Notes: generated by a model not told the origin, from the sequence alone. Counted from the stretch's first letter, positions 21,800 to 32,578 are shown. The stretch is 64,000 bases of DNA from Bedellia somnulentella (GCA_963576735.1 OY755187.1:744001-808000); one strand, 5' to 3'. Translations and numbers: made by a program.

Positions 21800-23043
21800 T
21801 TAAGGTCCAAGGCCGTGAAGGCCGAGTTACTAGTGGCCAAGGTAGAGGCGTTGATGGCCATGGTGGTGGTAACCATGGTGGGGGTGGTGACCAGGGTGGT
21901 GGTGGCCGGGGCCGCGATGCCCATGGACGTAACGGGCGCGGCCGTGGTGCCCGGGGCCGTGGCGCCCGGGGCCGTGTTGCCCCTGGTAGTACTGGCGGTG
22001 TAACTGATGCTGGTGGTATTGACACTAGTGGAACTGATCAGCAGTGAGTACCTATTTATACTGAGATTATATTTTTTCTCCCGTACTTATACTAATATAT
22101 CCGTGATATGGTTTAAGCAATGAATAAGATGCGTTGCATGAGGTTAGGACCCAAAGACAAGCCGCGCAACGCCGGCTTGCCCACTTGCCGACAACTGTGC
22201 GACAGGAGTACATCGTACGCAAACGTAGAGCCCAATTAGAGCGGATGCTTTTGCCAGACGCTCCACCGCGTAAGCGTCAGCTTAGGTAATGTTTTGTTTT
22301 CTGCTTTTTCCTTGTCCAGGTGGTCTTGGTAGTCTAGTTAATTAAATTATTTACTTTTGTTTCACAGGAAGACCTCTCCAGACCGACTTCCGAGCATAAT
22401 GGTGGACTCGCACACCATGCCGAGTACGTCGTCCACGTCATCCGGGTACCCTTCAGTTGGTAAGACTATCATATCTCACTACCTTCCTTAATAATTTGTT
22501 TGTTTGGTGTAAGCTACATCTAATTTTGCTTGTTCCAGACTCTCGTCCCATAGCAGAGAGCGAGACGTCTGAATCCAGTCCAGCTGGTAAGTCGGTTATT
22601 TCTCATCTGCAGTCTTTACTAATTTTCTTCGTTTGATGTTGACTACATGTCATCTTGTTTGTTTCAGAATCGCCCTGTGTCTATATGGAGTTAGGTACGC
22701 CAGAAGCCGATACCGTAACTAATTCACCATATAGCTCACCCAGTAGACCAACAACATCGTTGAATCTACAAGCAGTCCAGCTTAGGCCAACCAAAAATAA
22801 AAGACTATCAGAATCTGATTAAAAATAAAAAAGTATATTATTATAGCTTATTTCTTTTTATAGATGTTGGTGCAGAAATAGAGGTTGGGTCCCCGACTTC
22901 AAAGTCATCAATTGGTGATTAAAAATTCTGTGACTCATAGTATCATAGTATAAGATTACCTCAGACTTCGTCTCATTTCAAAATTTGTTCCAGGTGTTAA
23001 CGACCATAATTTTGACGGCATTATGAGTGAGTGGATACCATGA
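21800..23043 (+). CDS. Seven-exon spliced gene, Gly/Arg-rich then Ser/Pro-rich, unknown function
   Basis: No long ORF marks this gene; it appears only through splicing. The exons are 21800-22043, 22148-22285, 22368-22459, 22539-22586, 22668-22694, 22864-22914 and 22994-23043. Donors are GTGAGT, GTAATG, GTAAGA, GTAAGT, GTACGC and GTGATT. Most acceptors follow good pyrimidine tracts (for example TTTGTTTCAG); the exon 2 acceptor is weak. All junctions keep one open frame, and the last four introns are all phase 1. Exon 1 is Gly/Arg-rich with RGG-like GRGRGARGRGARGR; exon 2 is basic (YIVRKRRAQLERM); exons 3-6 are Ser/Thr/Pro/Glu-rich. If the donor at 22695 is not used, exon 5 reads on to a stop at 22820, giving another C-terminus. 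There is no ATG in exon 1: an upstream exon is needed, and the acceptor at 21799 would also be phase 1. I do not recognise the protein. It lies inside the 18.4-kb segment. Confidence 0.72.
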
Positions 23044-23580
23044 AGCTACTAACTAAACAGGAGAGCGAACTTACAAAAATATGGTAAACAAAAATGCAAT
23101 TTATTACCATGCAATAAAGTTAATTATCTTTTAAAGACTGTCAAGCAGAGAAACGTCCTAGAACGAGAGCCGTGTGAGAGAGAAGTGTGTCCCGCTCGCG
23201 CGGTTGCCAGTCGAGATTAAGTTCAAAGAAAAACAAATTCAAACTTATTTATAGGGAATATTTTATAAAAAGCAGGTTATGAACTGTTCCTTTTTTGTAT
23301 TTTATTTTAATTATTATTGTCGCCTTTCGATTTGGAGATAAATAATTGGTTAAGTTTGGCAAAAGGGATATTAATATTTGTCACGGGTATCCCCATCGAA
23401 ACAAGATAAATGTGGTGTCCACAATTTATCATCTGTTTGAGTGTTTTGGAGCTTTCATCATTTAATTAAGAAAATATAGTGATAAATATGGGTTCATGTT
23501 ATGGAACAATAAATAAAATACCCTAAATCATCTCGAACTTTACCACATGAATGCATTAAACGATTTGAATTTGAATATAG
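23044..23580. other. AT-rich sequence, nothing assigned
   Basis: This stretch follows the seven-exon gene and may hold its 3' UTR (AATAAA at 23114). I see no other feature. Confidence 0.4.
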
Positions 23581-23584
23581 CTGT

Positions 23585-23990
23585 GTGGTGTCGGCTTAGT
23601 ATAGCACTACCCCATTTCTTCCGGTGGGTGACGTAAGAGGCGACTAACGGTATTGGGGCTTTTAAGGGATTTTTGGGCAATGCGGTTGAGACCCATAACC
23701 AACAACCTTTATTTCACCATCTTTTCTCCACGCAACTTGTAAGTATATAAGTATACATGTAAGTGAAATAAAATGCTGTGTAGTGACGGCTTTAAATAGC
23801 ACAAATCTTCTGCTACCTGCGTGCTTTGGAAGAGGTAACTGTGGGTTCTGGGTCTTTTGAAGTTTTTTATTAGATACTTTATCATCCTCTTAATACCACC
23901 TTCCTTTGCTTACCATCTTTTCTCTACTCAACTTCAAAAAGTGGCTGAGGAAATTTTAATTCTCAAGCACTGGCTACCCATTCTTTTATA
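23585..23990 (+). repeat. Lepidoptera-type interspersed repeat, plus copy
   Basis: This is the family with the conserved stretch CACTACCCCATTTCTTCCGG followed by GAGGCGACTAA and ending in GGCTGAGGAA with TATG-type tails. Other copies lie at 59060-59335 (plus), 41190-41405 and 41755-41995 (minus), with fragments at 35697-35775, 44855-44955 and 47698-47815. I know it from lepidopteran genomes as a common non-coding repeat. This copy appears internally expanded. Confidence 0.7.
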
Positions 23991-24122
23991 ATCTATTAAT
24001 TAAGAATAAATATGTATAAAAAACACGTTGATTTACCAAAAACAATGTATATACGTAAATATAAGTGTTTTTATAATATTTTTTATAATGTATGTATGTA
24101 AATATAGCTAATAAATAAAGGA

Positions 24123-24207
24123 AAGAAAAATTTCGACACAGGTGGGGATCGAACCCGCGACCTCGGGTATACGCCCCCGTCGCTCTGCCAATTGAGCTAC
24201 CGTGTCA
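24123..24207 (-). repeat. tRNA-like SINE head, complete cloverleaf-like copy
   Basis: On the minus strand it starts GACACGGTAGCTCAATTGGC and ends CTGTGTCG. The acceptor stem pairs 7 of 7 (one G-T) and the D stem pairs; the T stem has one mismatch. The anticodon loop does not form a normal seven-base loop, and a second copy with the same 3' flank lies at 21445 in inverted orientation. It is therefore more likely a SINE head than a working tRNA gene. Confidence 0.6.
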
Positions 24208-25140
24208 AAGGCTGCGAGTGCATCAGGTCCCCACATGAGGATTTCATGAACAAAAACATTCAAAATATGTAAATATAAGTGTTTTTGTATCCTTTAGAGG
24301 AACTCTTATTAAAACACCAACAGATGGTCACCCTACTTAAAACGAGACACAGTTAGCTAGTTAGCCATCCTTTTTCAGGACACTTTAGGTCGCCATCGCG
24401 CGTTCCTGTTTAAATAATACTTCCATGGTGGATACAGACGACCTGTGACAGTGACGATGACGACGTTGACATTGACAACGACAATTGCCTCCCCCCGATT
24501 GTTATAGCACGTAGCGCCACGAAAGACTACCTTACCTACCGTCGCTAAGTAATCATAATGTATAAAATATTATTTTCTCTAATTTAGTTTTTACATAGTT
24601 TTCAAAGTTGTTTAAGCAAGAAATTTATATATAGTGACCCAGATGTCAAGGATTAGTGTTAGTAACAATCTTGGAAACATATTGAAAATTAACGGAAACC
24701 GTTACAGAAGATAGTGTTAAAGTGTATTTTTAATCGGCATTTGGACCATAGGTCTAGTGAAATAAATATTTTATGAATTAGAAAACATTAACAGTGCTCG
24801 TTATTGGTGTAAGAACTAAGAAGGAAGAAAGGATAAAAAAGTGAATTAAAAACTAATTAATATTATCAGTGACACCTATAGACCTTCTCCAGTACTTTTT
24901 ATCACAGTAAAACAGCGCCACCTAGTCTCTAAGCGTTGAACTAACTAAAGCAAAACGATCGAAACACGATATTAAATTGAATGTAATAGCAATTAGTTCA
25001 CATACTCGACGCTAGAGAGAGCTTTTTGCTACGGAAAATAGAAGGCAAGGATACATCGTCATAAATATATATAAAAACCGTGTACATACATTAGATTAGA
25101 CACGAAATATAATAATAGGAAAATACACATACATATAAAC
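24208..25140. other. AT-rich sequence with a short acidic coding-like stretch
   Basis: Bases 24441-24549 encode an Asp-rich stretch (DSDDDDVDIDNDNC) ending in a stop. It recalls the acidic N-terminus of piggyBac transposases but has no start codon. It may be a displaced N-terminal piece of the transposase at 26843. Nothing else is assigned. Confidence 0.35.
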
Positions 25141-26860
25141 ATGAACGAAAATATTACGCAGCGAAAACAAAATCTACGAAAATTGCATTCTTTTTATAAT
25201 ATTTCCAGTACTGAAAATACCATATGGAATTCAACAAAACTTGAAAATTCGGGGCACAGCCTGTAGAATATACTGTCAGAAAGTGATGAAATAAGAAGTC
25301 TTCGAAATAAAATTGACAATTTAAATTTAATTATATCGTCTGCAAACACGGAAATAGATAATCTGCTTTTAGAAAACTTATCCTTAAAAAATAGTCTTCA
25401 AAATTTGGAGAGACAAAATGTAGCGCTGAAATTCGTAACAAATAACGAAAGCCCTAAAACGCCATCGTGTAAAAAAAACAAAGGGGTGTATACAAAATCT
25501 TCTTCAACGAAAAACATTACCAATCTAAGAATCATGGCTTCAAGATTTTAGCCCATAACCGGAAATATAATAACTGCTCCTTTAACACAGAGCGACCAGA
25601 CGGTGAATATAAAAAAACGGACGATGGAAAAAGAATTCAATGAAACTCGACCGTTTTTAAAGGCAACAGAAAATGAAACACATATTGACACCAAAATTAC
25701 GGCTCCCACGATATCAAACAAAAATCGGATCTTTCTTTTTAGTGACCAACAGGAGGTAGAGGAGTTTGTCAAAATCTCAGGAAAATATGCAAAAATTTCG
25801 AATGCTTTGGTATTGTAAAACCAGGTGCTCCAACTAGAGAGGTTTTAAAAAACATTGAAAGCACATGCAAGGACTTATCATCGTAGCCCTATGCAATTAA
25901 ATATAGAATTTAATAATGAAAAAATTAAGGAAGTTCAGACGACTAAATTCTTAGGTTTTAACATTGACTCATTTTGTGATTGGAAATGCCACATAGATAT
26001 GTTATGCTCGCGGCTTGACCGGTTTATGTATGTAGTACATCGTATAAAATATGTAGTTTCCGATAAAGCTGCCCTTAAGTGCTATCATGGATACGTGTCC
26101 TCAATTCTCAGGTGCGGCATAAGATTATGGGGTAACTCTGTAGACGCTGATAGGATATTTAAGATCCAGAAGAAATTTGTTAGGATACTATGCGGTGCCG
26201 ATTATCTCGACAGTTGTGTTCCTTTATTTAAGAAACAAAAAATTATTCCCTTTCCATGTCTCTATATCTATGAACTGTTGATATTTGTCTTTAAAAATCC
26301 ACATCTATTTAATGTTAAACCACCTGGCATAAGACCGAAACGGGGAAATCATACAATACAACTCCAATACCCAACCAATAAATGTTTGTCTATTTGTCAG
26401 AGAAACTCCAACTATATGGCGATAAAACTATTTAATATTATAAGTGACGATTTAAAACAAAACACGCTGTGTAAATTTAAAACTATTTTATTTGACTACT
26501 TAATGGAAAACTGTTTCTATGGTGTAAAAGAATTTATTGAAAACTGTGACATTTAAAATATTGCTATTAAGGAACATACTCTGACACTATTAATTTTTAT
26601 ATTTTTTTGCTTTGATTGAGATCGAATGTGCTGTGTTGTGTTATTTAGAAAAATAAGTGATTTTGTATAATTTATATAATTTTGTATAGATTTATTGACA
26701 TTTTGTATAATTTTGTATAGATTTATTGACATTTTTAATTAACTTGATAATGTACTTTTCGAAAATTTACACGCCATTTGGCAGAGCAAGTAAAGGACTG
26801 ACATATTTTATGAAATGAACATCATTTGTAACTCTTGTTCTTGTGAATAAATCATTTTTA
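25141..26860 (+). mobile_element. Jockey/CR1-like LINE with internal deletion
   Basis: ORF1-like sequence starts at ATG 25141 with a coiled coil (about 25285-25430), is interrupted by stops at 25264 and 25549, and reaches an SGNH/esterase-like block (FSDQQ, GRGVCQNL, KPGAPTREVL at about 25738-25850, with a frameshift at 25755). It is then fused to the C-terminal third of ORF2 (25855-26556) with FLGFNIDSFCDWKCHID and CGIRLWGNS. The endonuclease and RT core are deleted. The 3' UTR has a tandem duplication of a ~32-bp TTTTGTATAATTTTGTATAG unit (about 26661-26735) and ends in an AATAAA/T-rich tail near 26860. Confidence 0.75.
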
Positions 26861-28702
26861 TTTTTTTTATTTTATGACCCTGCATGTGAAACTGACTTGA
26901 CTCGTTTCCAAGCAGAGGTTTTACGAACTGAGGATGAAGCCAATGACCTGGCGCTACGCGACCTTATGCCTGACGAAAATGATAATTACACATTTAACTG
27001 GACCAATGATCGAAGATCTTTTCTTGGACGACGTGAGACATTTAACGAGACATCGGGACCAACATGTGACGTAACTGACGAGACTCAAGTCGTAGACATC
27101 TTTTATAAGATGATCGACTTCGACTTTATTGACCGACTGTGTAGGGAAACCAACAGGTACGCTGATAAAAAGATGACCTTACTGCGTGAGCAAAAAAAAC
27201 TGACTCCGAACTGTCGCTTTAGCCGTTGGATTCCCACTGATAGGGACGAAATGATCAGTTTTTTAGCAGTTCATATTTTACAAGGCCTTTATCCCTTACC
27301 GGATGAAGAAGCCTATTTTGGTTTTAACGGATTTGGTACTCTCATGTACTTCTCCAAGATTATGTCGTATAATCGTTTCCTTATGCTGAAAACGATGCTT
27401 CATTTCGTTGACAATGACACATTGCAGGACACGACACGACTGTGTAAAATACGGCCGGTTACTGACTACTTTAACGACAAGTTTTCCAGCCTATACATGC
27501 CTTCACAAGAAAAAGCAATCGACGAATCTCTGCTGAAGTGGCACGGGAGGTTGAATTTTGCCCAGAAGATTGCGTCGAAGGCCGCACAAGTCGGAGTTAA
27601 AACCTACGAGTTGTGTGAATCTTCTAGTGGCTATCTTTGGAAGTTTTTTGTATATACTGGAAAAGACAAAACGACGCTAAATACTGACAGTAACAACGAC
27701 GGACGGAATATTTCACAAGACGATGACAGGACAAATGATAGACCTGACGATGATGAGACAATTGACAGACACGATGACGACACAGCTGACAGTGACAAAC
27801 CTGACGGTGATGATGCAATTGACAGACCTGAAACTTTGGCGACTGGCGGTAGCTGTGTTCGACCTACAAACGCAACTGCCAAAATTGTTTTTGACTTGAT
27901 CGCGCCACTACTTTACCGTGGACATATTTTAATAATGGACAATTTTTATAATAGTCCATTACTATTGAGGTGTCTGAAAAAACAACGTACTGACTGCTAT
28001 GGCACACTACGGCTGAACCGGGAATTCGTTCCCGAGTCAGTCAAGACTATGAAGAAGATAGACCTACGACAAGGTGAAGTAGTGGCCAGCTACTGTTCCG
28101 ATTTGTCGGTTATGTTATGGCGAGATGCTAAAATAGTTAGTATGATCTCAACATACCATAACCTTTTAATTGGGACCAATGAAAAATACAACAAGGTGAC
28201 CTACAAACCAAGCCTTGTGCTAGATTATAACAAGACCATGGGAGGTATAGATCGAAAAGATCAATATCTTGCCGCTCAGCCTATGGAACGTCTGAGAAAC
28301 AGGGTTTGGTACAAAAAACTCTTCCGCCGTATTTTTAATGCGGCAATCTTTAACTGCTTTGTGATATTTTCCAGTTTTCACCGGATAATATCACATCGCC
28401 AGTTCCGTACTAAATTGGCGGAAGATCTACTAAAACGACATAAACTGATTGACTTGACGACTGAAACCCGACATCTAAATTACAGGACTAAAGTGACTGG
28501 ACAATTGACAAAGACAATAAAACGCGCTCCACCTCACTCCCGCCAATCCAGACCGAGAGTTGACAGCAACCACTTCCCGATCCGCACGGGCTCGAAGAGC
28601 ACCGTATGCTGTCAGTGTAGGAAATCGAGGACTATATGGAAGTGCGAAGAATGCAACGCAAACCTTTGCATTGAGTTTTGCTTTAAATCATATCATAAAT
28701 AA
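26843..28702 (+). CDS. piggyBac-family transposase, intact ORF
   Basis: piggyBac transposases cut and paste DNA at TTAA. The 619-codon frame holds the DDD catalytic core: Asp in EKAIDESLLKWHGR (about 27520), in ILIMDNFYNS (about 27930) and in MGGIDRKDQY (about 28240). A Cys-rich zinc finger ends the protein (CCQCRKSRTIWKCEECNANL, about 28610-28670). An unusual acidic Asp-rich insert of about 55 residues sits near 27660-27840, before the second Asp. The first ~11 codons derive from the T-rich tail of the preceding LINE, so the native N-terminus is missing or lies upstream. I found no TTAA-bounded terminal repeats around it, so mobility is unproven. Confidence 0.9.
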   Translation: MNKSFLFFLFYDPACETDLTRFQAEVLRTEDEANDLALRDLMPDENDNYTFNWTNDRRSFLGRRETFNETSGPTCDVTDETQVVDIFYKMIDFDFIDRLCRETNRYADKKMTLLREQKKLTPNCRFSRWIPTDRDEMISFLAVHILQGLYPLPDEEAYFGFNGFGTLMYFSKIMSYNRFLMLKTMLHFVDNDTLQDTTRLCKIRPVTDYFNDKFSSLYMPSQEKAIDESLLKWHGRLNFAQKIASKAAQVGVKTYELCESSSGYLWKFFVYTGKDKTTLNTDSNNDGRNISQDDDRTNDRPDDDETIDRHDDDTADSDKPDGDDAIDRPETLATGGSCVRPTNATAKIVFDLIAPLLYRGHILIMDNFYNSPLLLRCLKKQRTDCYGTLRLNREFVPESVKTMKKIDLRQGEVVASYCSDLSVMLWRDAKIVSMISTYHNLLIGTNEKYNKVTYKPSLVLDYNKTMGGIDRKDQYLAAQPMERLRNRVWYKKLFRRIFNAAIFNCFVIFSSFHRIISHRQFRTKLAEDLLKRHKLIDLTTETRHLNYRTKVTGQLTKTIKRAPPHSRQSRPRVDSNHFPIRTGSKSTVCCQCRKSRTIWKCEECNANLCIEFCFKSYHK

Positions 28703-28749
28703 TACCATGCCTAATGTTATGACCTAACGGTATGGTATTATTTATGATA
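28691..28749. terminator. Perfect 18-bp inverted repeat across the piggyBac stop codon
   Basis: Arms TATCATAAATAATACCAT (28691-28708) and its exact complement (28732-28749) flank a 23-base loop. The left arm contains the last codons and the TAA of the transposase. It could form a strong hairpin in the mRNA 3' end. A role in termination or RNA stability is inference. Confidence 0.55.
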
Positions 28750-29373
28750 CGATTAAGTACTTTATAGTATTAAGCTGGTCTTTTTACATGTTTTCAACCG
28801 TCTTCAAAAAAAGGAGGAGTTTCTCAATTTGTCGGTATGATTTTATGTATGTTCATGATTTACTCGAAGACGCCTAGACTGATTTGAATTTTTTGTTTGT
28901 TTGAAAGGGTATTTCACAGAAAGTTAGTCAAAATCGGTAAGCCGTTTGAGCTGCATACGCCTTATCACCGTCATTTAAAAAAATCTTAGATTTTTTTTTC
29001 TATTTAAAAGAGTAGGTATACTCTTGAGGCAATGGATTCGAATTTTCATCTAAATCGGTTGAGCCGTTGAGGGTCTATGTTCGATAAGAACGCATTTTTT
29101 TTTCGATATTTTACTACCGAGTTCTCCGCCCCGATGGTAGACAGATTTTCAAAATTCTTGTTTATTTGGATTTTACTTAATTATTAATTTCTCTTAACGT
29201 AATCCCATAGACATTTTATCTAAATCGGTTTTAGTTTGTTTCCTCCGAACTTCGTAATTTGTAATCAGATTTGGAAAAAATATATATGAAAGAACTAAGT
29301 ACTTACATAGTAAAATAATATTTTGGTATTTTTTTTAAATAAAAACAAATTTGGTATTAAAAATCGTAAAATA
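28750..29373. other. Non-coding AT-rich sequence
   Basis: It contains three spaced AAATCGGT-type motifs (about 28931, 29052, 29224), as seen in decayed insect repeats. I find no gene and no clear right terminus of the piggyBac element. Confidence 0.4.
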
Positions 29374-29381
29374 CTAATTAA

Positions 29382-32300
29382 TAGACATGTGTAAGTAATG
29401 CGAGTAATGCATTACACGTAATATCACCCGAGCGCGTTGCATTGCATTACACATTACTCGAACATTTCAAACATCACATTTAGCGTAACATCACTTTTCA
29501 TTTCATTACACTGTTCACTCATCTCATCACTTCGGCAACGTTCGGTCAGCGTCGTTTCAGTTCGTAATCACGCACGAGCGCCCCGCCCACCGCGCGAAGC
29601 CGATGTAAAATTTTGCCGGCCCCGCATATCGCGAAAAAGAGACAGAGAACGGTGACACGTGCTATGCAAGTAGTATTCAATACAAAATATAAAAACATAA
29701 TAATATTTTTAAGTACTTAATTAAATTTTTGTAGAACTATTTCGTGAAAGAAAATTACTAATTAGGGGAGACTTTTGTGATTGTTTGTGACAAAAAATGG
29801 CATCCAAGCAAAAATCTAGTCCAATGTGGAACCACTTTGAGCAAACGGAGCCAAAGAAAGCAAAGTGTCTGTATTGTTCAAAGTTTCTGGCAATGTCATC
29901 TAGCTCCATTGGTAGCTTAAGCCGGCACATAAAACAAGTACATCCCACTATAAATATATCTATGAACAGATTAGAACCTGTTCAAGAAGTGTCCTCGGCT
30001 GATGTAAGTGAAGTACTAGCTACAAGCACCGCAAATTTGAACGTGCAAGCCGCAATAGGTAGTACTTCAAGAACTACCCCTCCAGCAGTAAGTGCACTTG
30101 CTCGACGAAGTGCGGAGGTGGCTCCGTCTATGAATCAATTCGTTGTCGTGAAAAAGCCCCTGCCACTAAATAGAATTCAGCAGATCGACGAACAATTAGT
30201 CAGGATGATTGCAAAAGGCTATCACGCTTTGAGGATCGTAGAGGAAAGAGAGTTTCGAAAATTAGTCGAAATGCTAAATTCTGGATACTCACTGCCCACA
30301 CGCAAAACAGTTTCGGAAACTCTGCTTCCTAAAGTTTACAATAAGCTATTAGAAAATGTAAAAAGTAAAATCACAAAAGCTACGGCTATATGTATCACCA
30401 CCGATGGTTGGAAATCTATTACCAATGATGACTATATTGCAATAACTGCACATTATATAGATGTAGACTCCCATCAATTAGTGTCAGTTATGATTGGGTG
30501 CATTAATTTTGATCAAAGTCACACAAGTGTAAATATATCTGATTTTCTGAGGCAAAAGTTCACAGAGTGGAACATCGAAAATAACATTAGCGCGATTGTC
30601 AGCGACAACGCCGCTAACATTTTGGGCGCAGTGCGAATAGGTGGTTGGAGATCAGTAAGCTGTTTCGCCCACAGTATTAACTTAGTTGTGCAAGCAAGTA
30701 TCGGCAAAATTGCATACATACTGACAAAAGTTAAGCAATTAGTGGAATACTTTCATCGTAGTCAGCCTGGGGCTAAAAAACTTAAAGAAATTCAGGTTCA
30801 AATGAACATTGGGCCACTCAAATTGAAACAAGATGTCAGTACAAGGTGGAATTCGACTTACGACATGTTGGACCGTCTACTGAGGATTAAAGATGCTGTG
30901 ACTGCTACTGTGGCAATTATGAGGGCTGATTTAGCCCTATCACAAGAGGAGTGGGCGATTGTAGAAAGAGCGATTCCTATTTTAAAGGTGTTCTATGAGG
31001 TCACCAATGAAGTGAGTGGAGAAGAATACGTCTCCGCTTCAAAATATATTGTACTTTGCAAGCTGTTGTTTATGCAAATAGAAAAAACTTCTGCCGAGAC
31101 CTATGCACCGATTGAGGAACTAGTGGCGTCATTAAAATTCGATATGAGACGTAGATTTGGCGATATCGAAAAACATGTCCTGCTTAGTGAAGCTACTATC
31201 TTAGACCCACGCTTTAAAAAAACTGGATTTCGAGATCCTACCAACTTCCAGAATGCCGCAGCGGCACTCAAAATGAAAATCGGTAGAATTGTCTTGCCTG
31301 ATGAGAACACAGCGAACAACCCAGTGCCCGAAGAACCGACCCCTGGCCCTTCTAAAGCAGGCTCAATTTGGGAGGACTTCGATGTCGAAGTTTCGCGATT
31401 GATACCAGAAAATTCAACTGCAGCCGGAATCGTGGAATTTGATAAATATTTACAGGAGCCGTTGATCAGCCGGCATCAAGATCCGCTGCAGTGGTGGAGG
31501 GAGCGTAAAGGAGTTTATCCGCGACTCCACAGATATATGCTAAAACGCCTAAATATCACGGCAACATCTGTTCCTTCCGAGCGAGTCTTTTCTAAAGCAG
31601 GGTTAACACTGAACGAAAGAAGAACTCGGCTTACAACAAAAAAAATATCGGAACTTATGTTCATTAGTTGCAATAAAATGTGAAATAGTTACCTATGTTA
31701 CACAAAAAAAACTATAAAAATCCAAAAAAGTACATAAAAAAGATAAAAATGTAAATATTGTACAAATGTATATATGCGTATGTATAAGTATGTGTATATA
31801 TGTTGTATACCAATCCATGTTGTAAATAGTTGATTTTTAAATACGCCTGTCTTCCTTAAACAAAGATTGCCAGTCCTAAGCCTGGAGGGCCCCTTTTTTT
31901 TATTTGTTTTACATTTGCTTGCGTTCATTACAATTATTAACAAAGAACTTACAGTAAGTGGCCAAGTATGAAGGAAAATCAACTACATTTTTTAAATATT
32001 TATTTACTTAAATCGTTGACAATTAACTCATTACACTACAGAAATGCTTGTCAATAACGACAAGAACTATTTGTAGCATCATGCAAGAACGCTATCTAAA
32101 TTACCAGAACATAACATACATACTACACTACTACACATACTAAAATCTTGTTTTGAAAAATATGTAGTACTACACATAGCAAAGTTTTAATAGTATCTAA
32201 GTTTGAAAATTTTTGATAAGAATCACGCGTTTAAATCATAAATAAATTGTGCGTCGTTAAATCTCATATTTTAATACTTATAGTTAAATTATTTATTTAT

Positions 32301-32578
32301 TCCAAAACAATTACAACATTAATATATTTTATGTAAGTATCGGGACAATGACTTGATGAAGCTGGCAATGTGTGACGAAAGAAACATTGCAACATTGCGT
32401 CATCAAATCAATTTTCACATATCACCTTAAACATTACTCGGTATCGGTAACGGTATTACGGTAATCATTTCATTAAAAATCGATCGGGTAATGTGTGATG
32501 TTACGGAGTAATGTCACTTCCGTGGAAGAGATGCGTAATGTTGCATTACTTTTTAACGTACTGTTTTGCGCATGTCTA
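29382..32578 (+). mobile_element. Complete hAT DNA transposon
   Basis: The element starts TAGACATG (29382) and ends CATGTCTA (32578). It is flanked by a perfect 8-bp duplication, CTAATTAA, at 29374-29381 and 32579-32586, the hallmark of hAT insertion. Subterminal regions carry repeated GTAATGCATTAC/ACATTACTCG-type motifs on both sides. The 3197-bp length and the intact transposase frame inside suggest a recent, possibly autonomous copy. Confidence 0.93.
29797..31683 (+). CDS. hAT transposase with BED zinc finger, intact
   Basis: The 628-codon ORF encodes in order a BED-type zinc finger (CLYCSKFL to SRHIKQVHP, about residues 28-50), a helical N-terminal region, and the RNase-H-like core with TDGWKSITNDDYIAIT (about 30400) and VSDNAANI (about 30600). 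The C-terminal hAT dimerisation region has DPLQWWRERKGVYP and the VPSERVFSKAG block (about 31480-31600). The enzyme excises and inserts the element and makes 8-bp duplications, as seen here. The start ATG is the first in frame and lies 415 bp inside the left end. No stop or frameshift is visible. Confidence 0.93.
   Translation: MASKQKSSPMWNHFEQTEPKKAKCLYCSKFLAMSSSSIGSLSRHIKQVHPTINISMNRLEPVQEVSSADVSEVLATSTANLNVQAAIGSTSRTTPPAVSALARRSAEVAPSMNQFVVVKKPLPLNRIQQIDEQLVRMIAKGYHALRIVEEREFRKLVEMLNSGYSLPTRKTVSETLLPKVYNKLLENVKSKITKATAICITTDGWKSITNDDYIAITAHYIDVDSHQLVSVMIGCINFDQSHTSVNISDFLRQKFTEWNIENNISAIVSDNAANILGAVRIGGWRSVSCFAHSINLVVQASIGKIAYILTKVKQLVEYFHRSQPGAKKLKEIQVQMNIGPLKLKQDVSTRWNSTYDMLDRLLRIKDAVTATVAIMRADLALSQEEWAIVERAIPILKVFYEVTNEVSGEEYVSASKYIVLCKLLFMQIEKTSAETYAPIEELVASLKFDMRRRFGDIEKHVLLSEATILDPRFKKTGFRDPTNFQNAAAALKMKIGRIVLPDENTANNPVPEEPTPGPSKAGSIWEDFDVEVSRLIPENSTAAGIVEFDKYLQEPLISRHQDPLQWWRERKGVYPRLHRYMLKRLNITATSVPSERVFSKAGLTLNERRTRLTTKKISELMFISCNKM

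Noticed and set aside
21723..22025. Minus-strand 100-residue Pro/Arg-rich ORF.
   Set aside because: It is the antisense shadow of the Gly/Arg-rich exon 1 of the plus-strand seven-exon gene, which has supporting splice sites.
24123..24207. Functional tRNA gene.
   Set aside because: The anticodon loop is abnormal, the T stem has a mismatch, and a second inverted copy shares the same non-tRNA 3' flank, so a SINE head is more likely.
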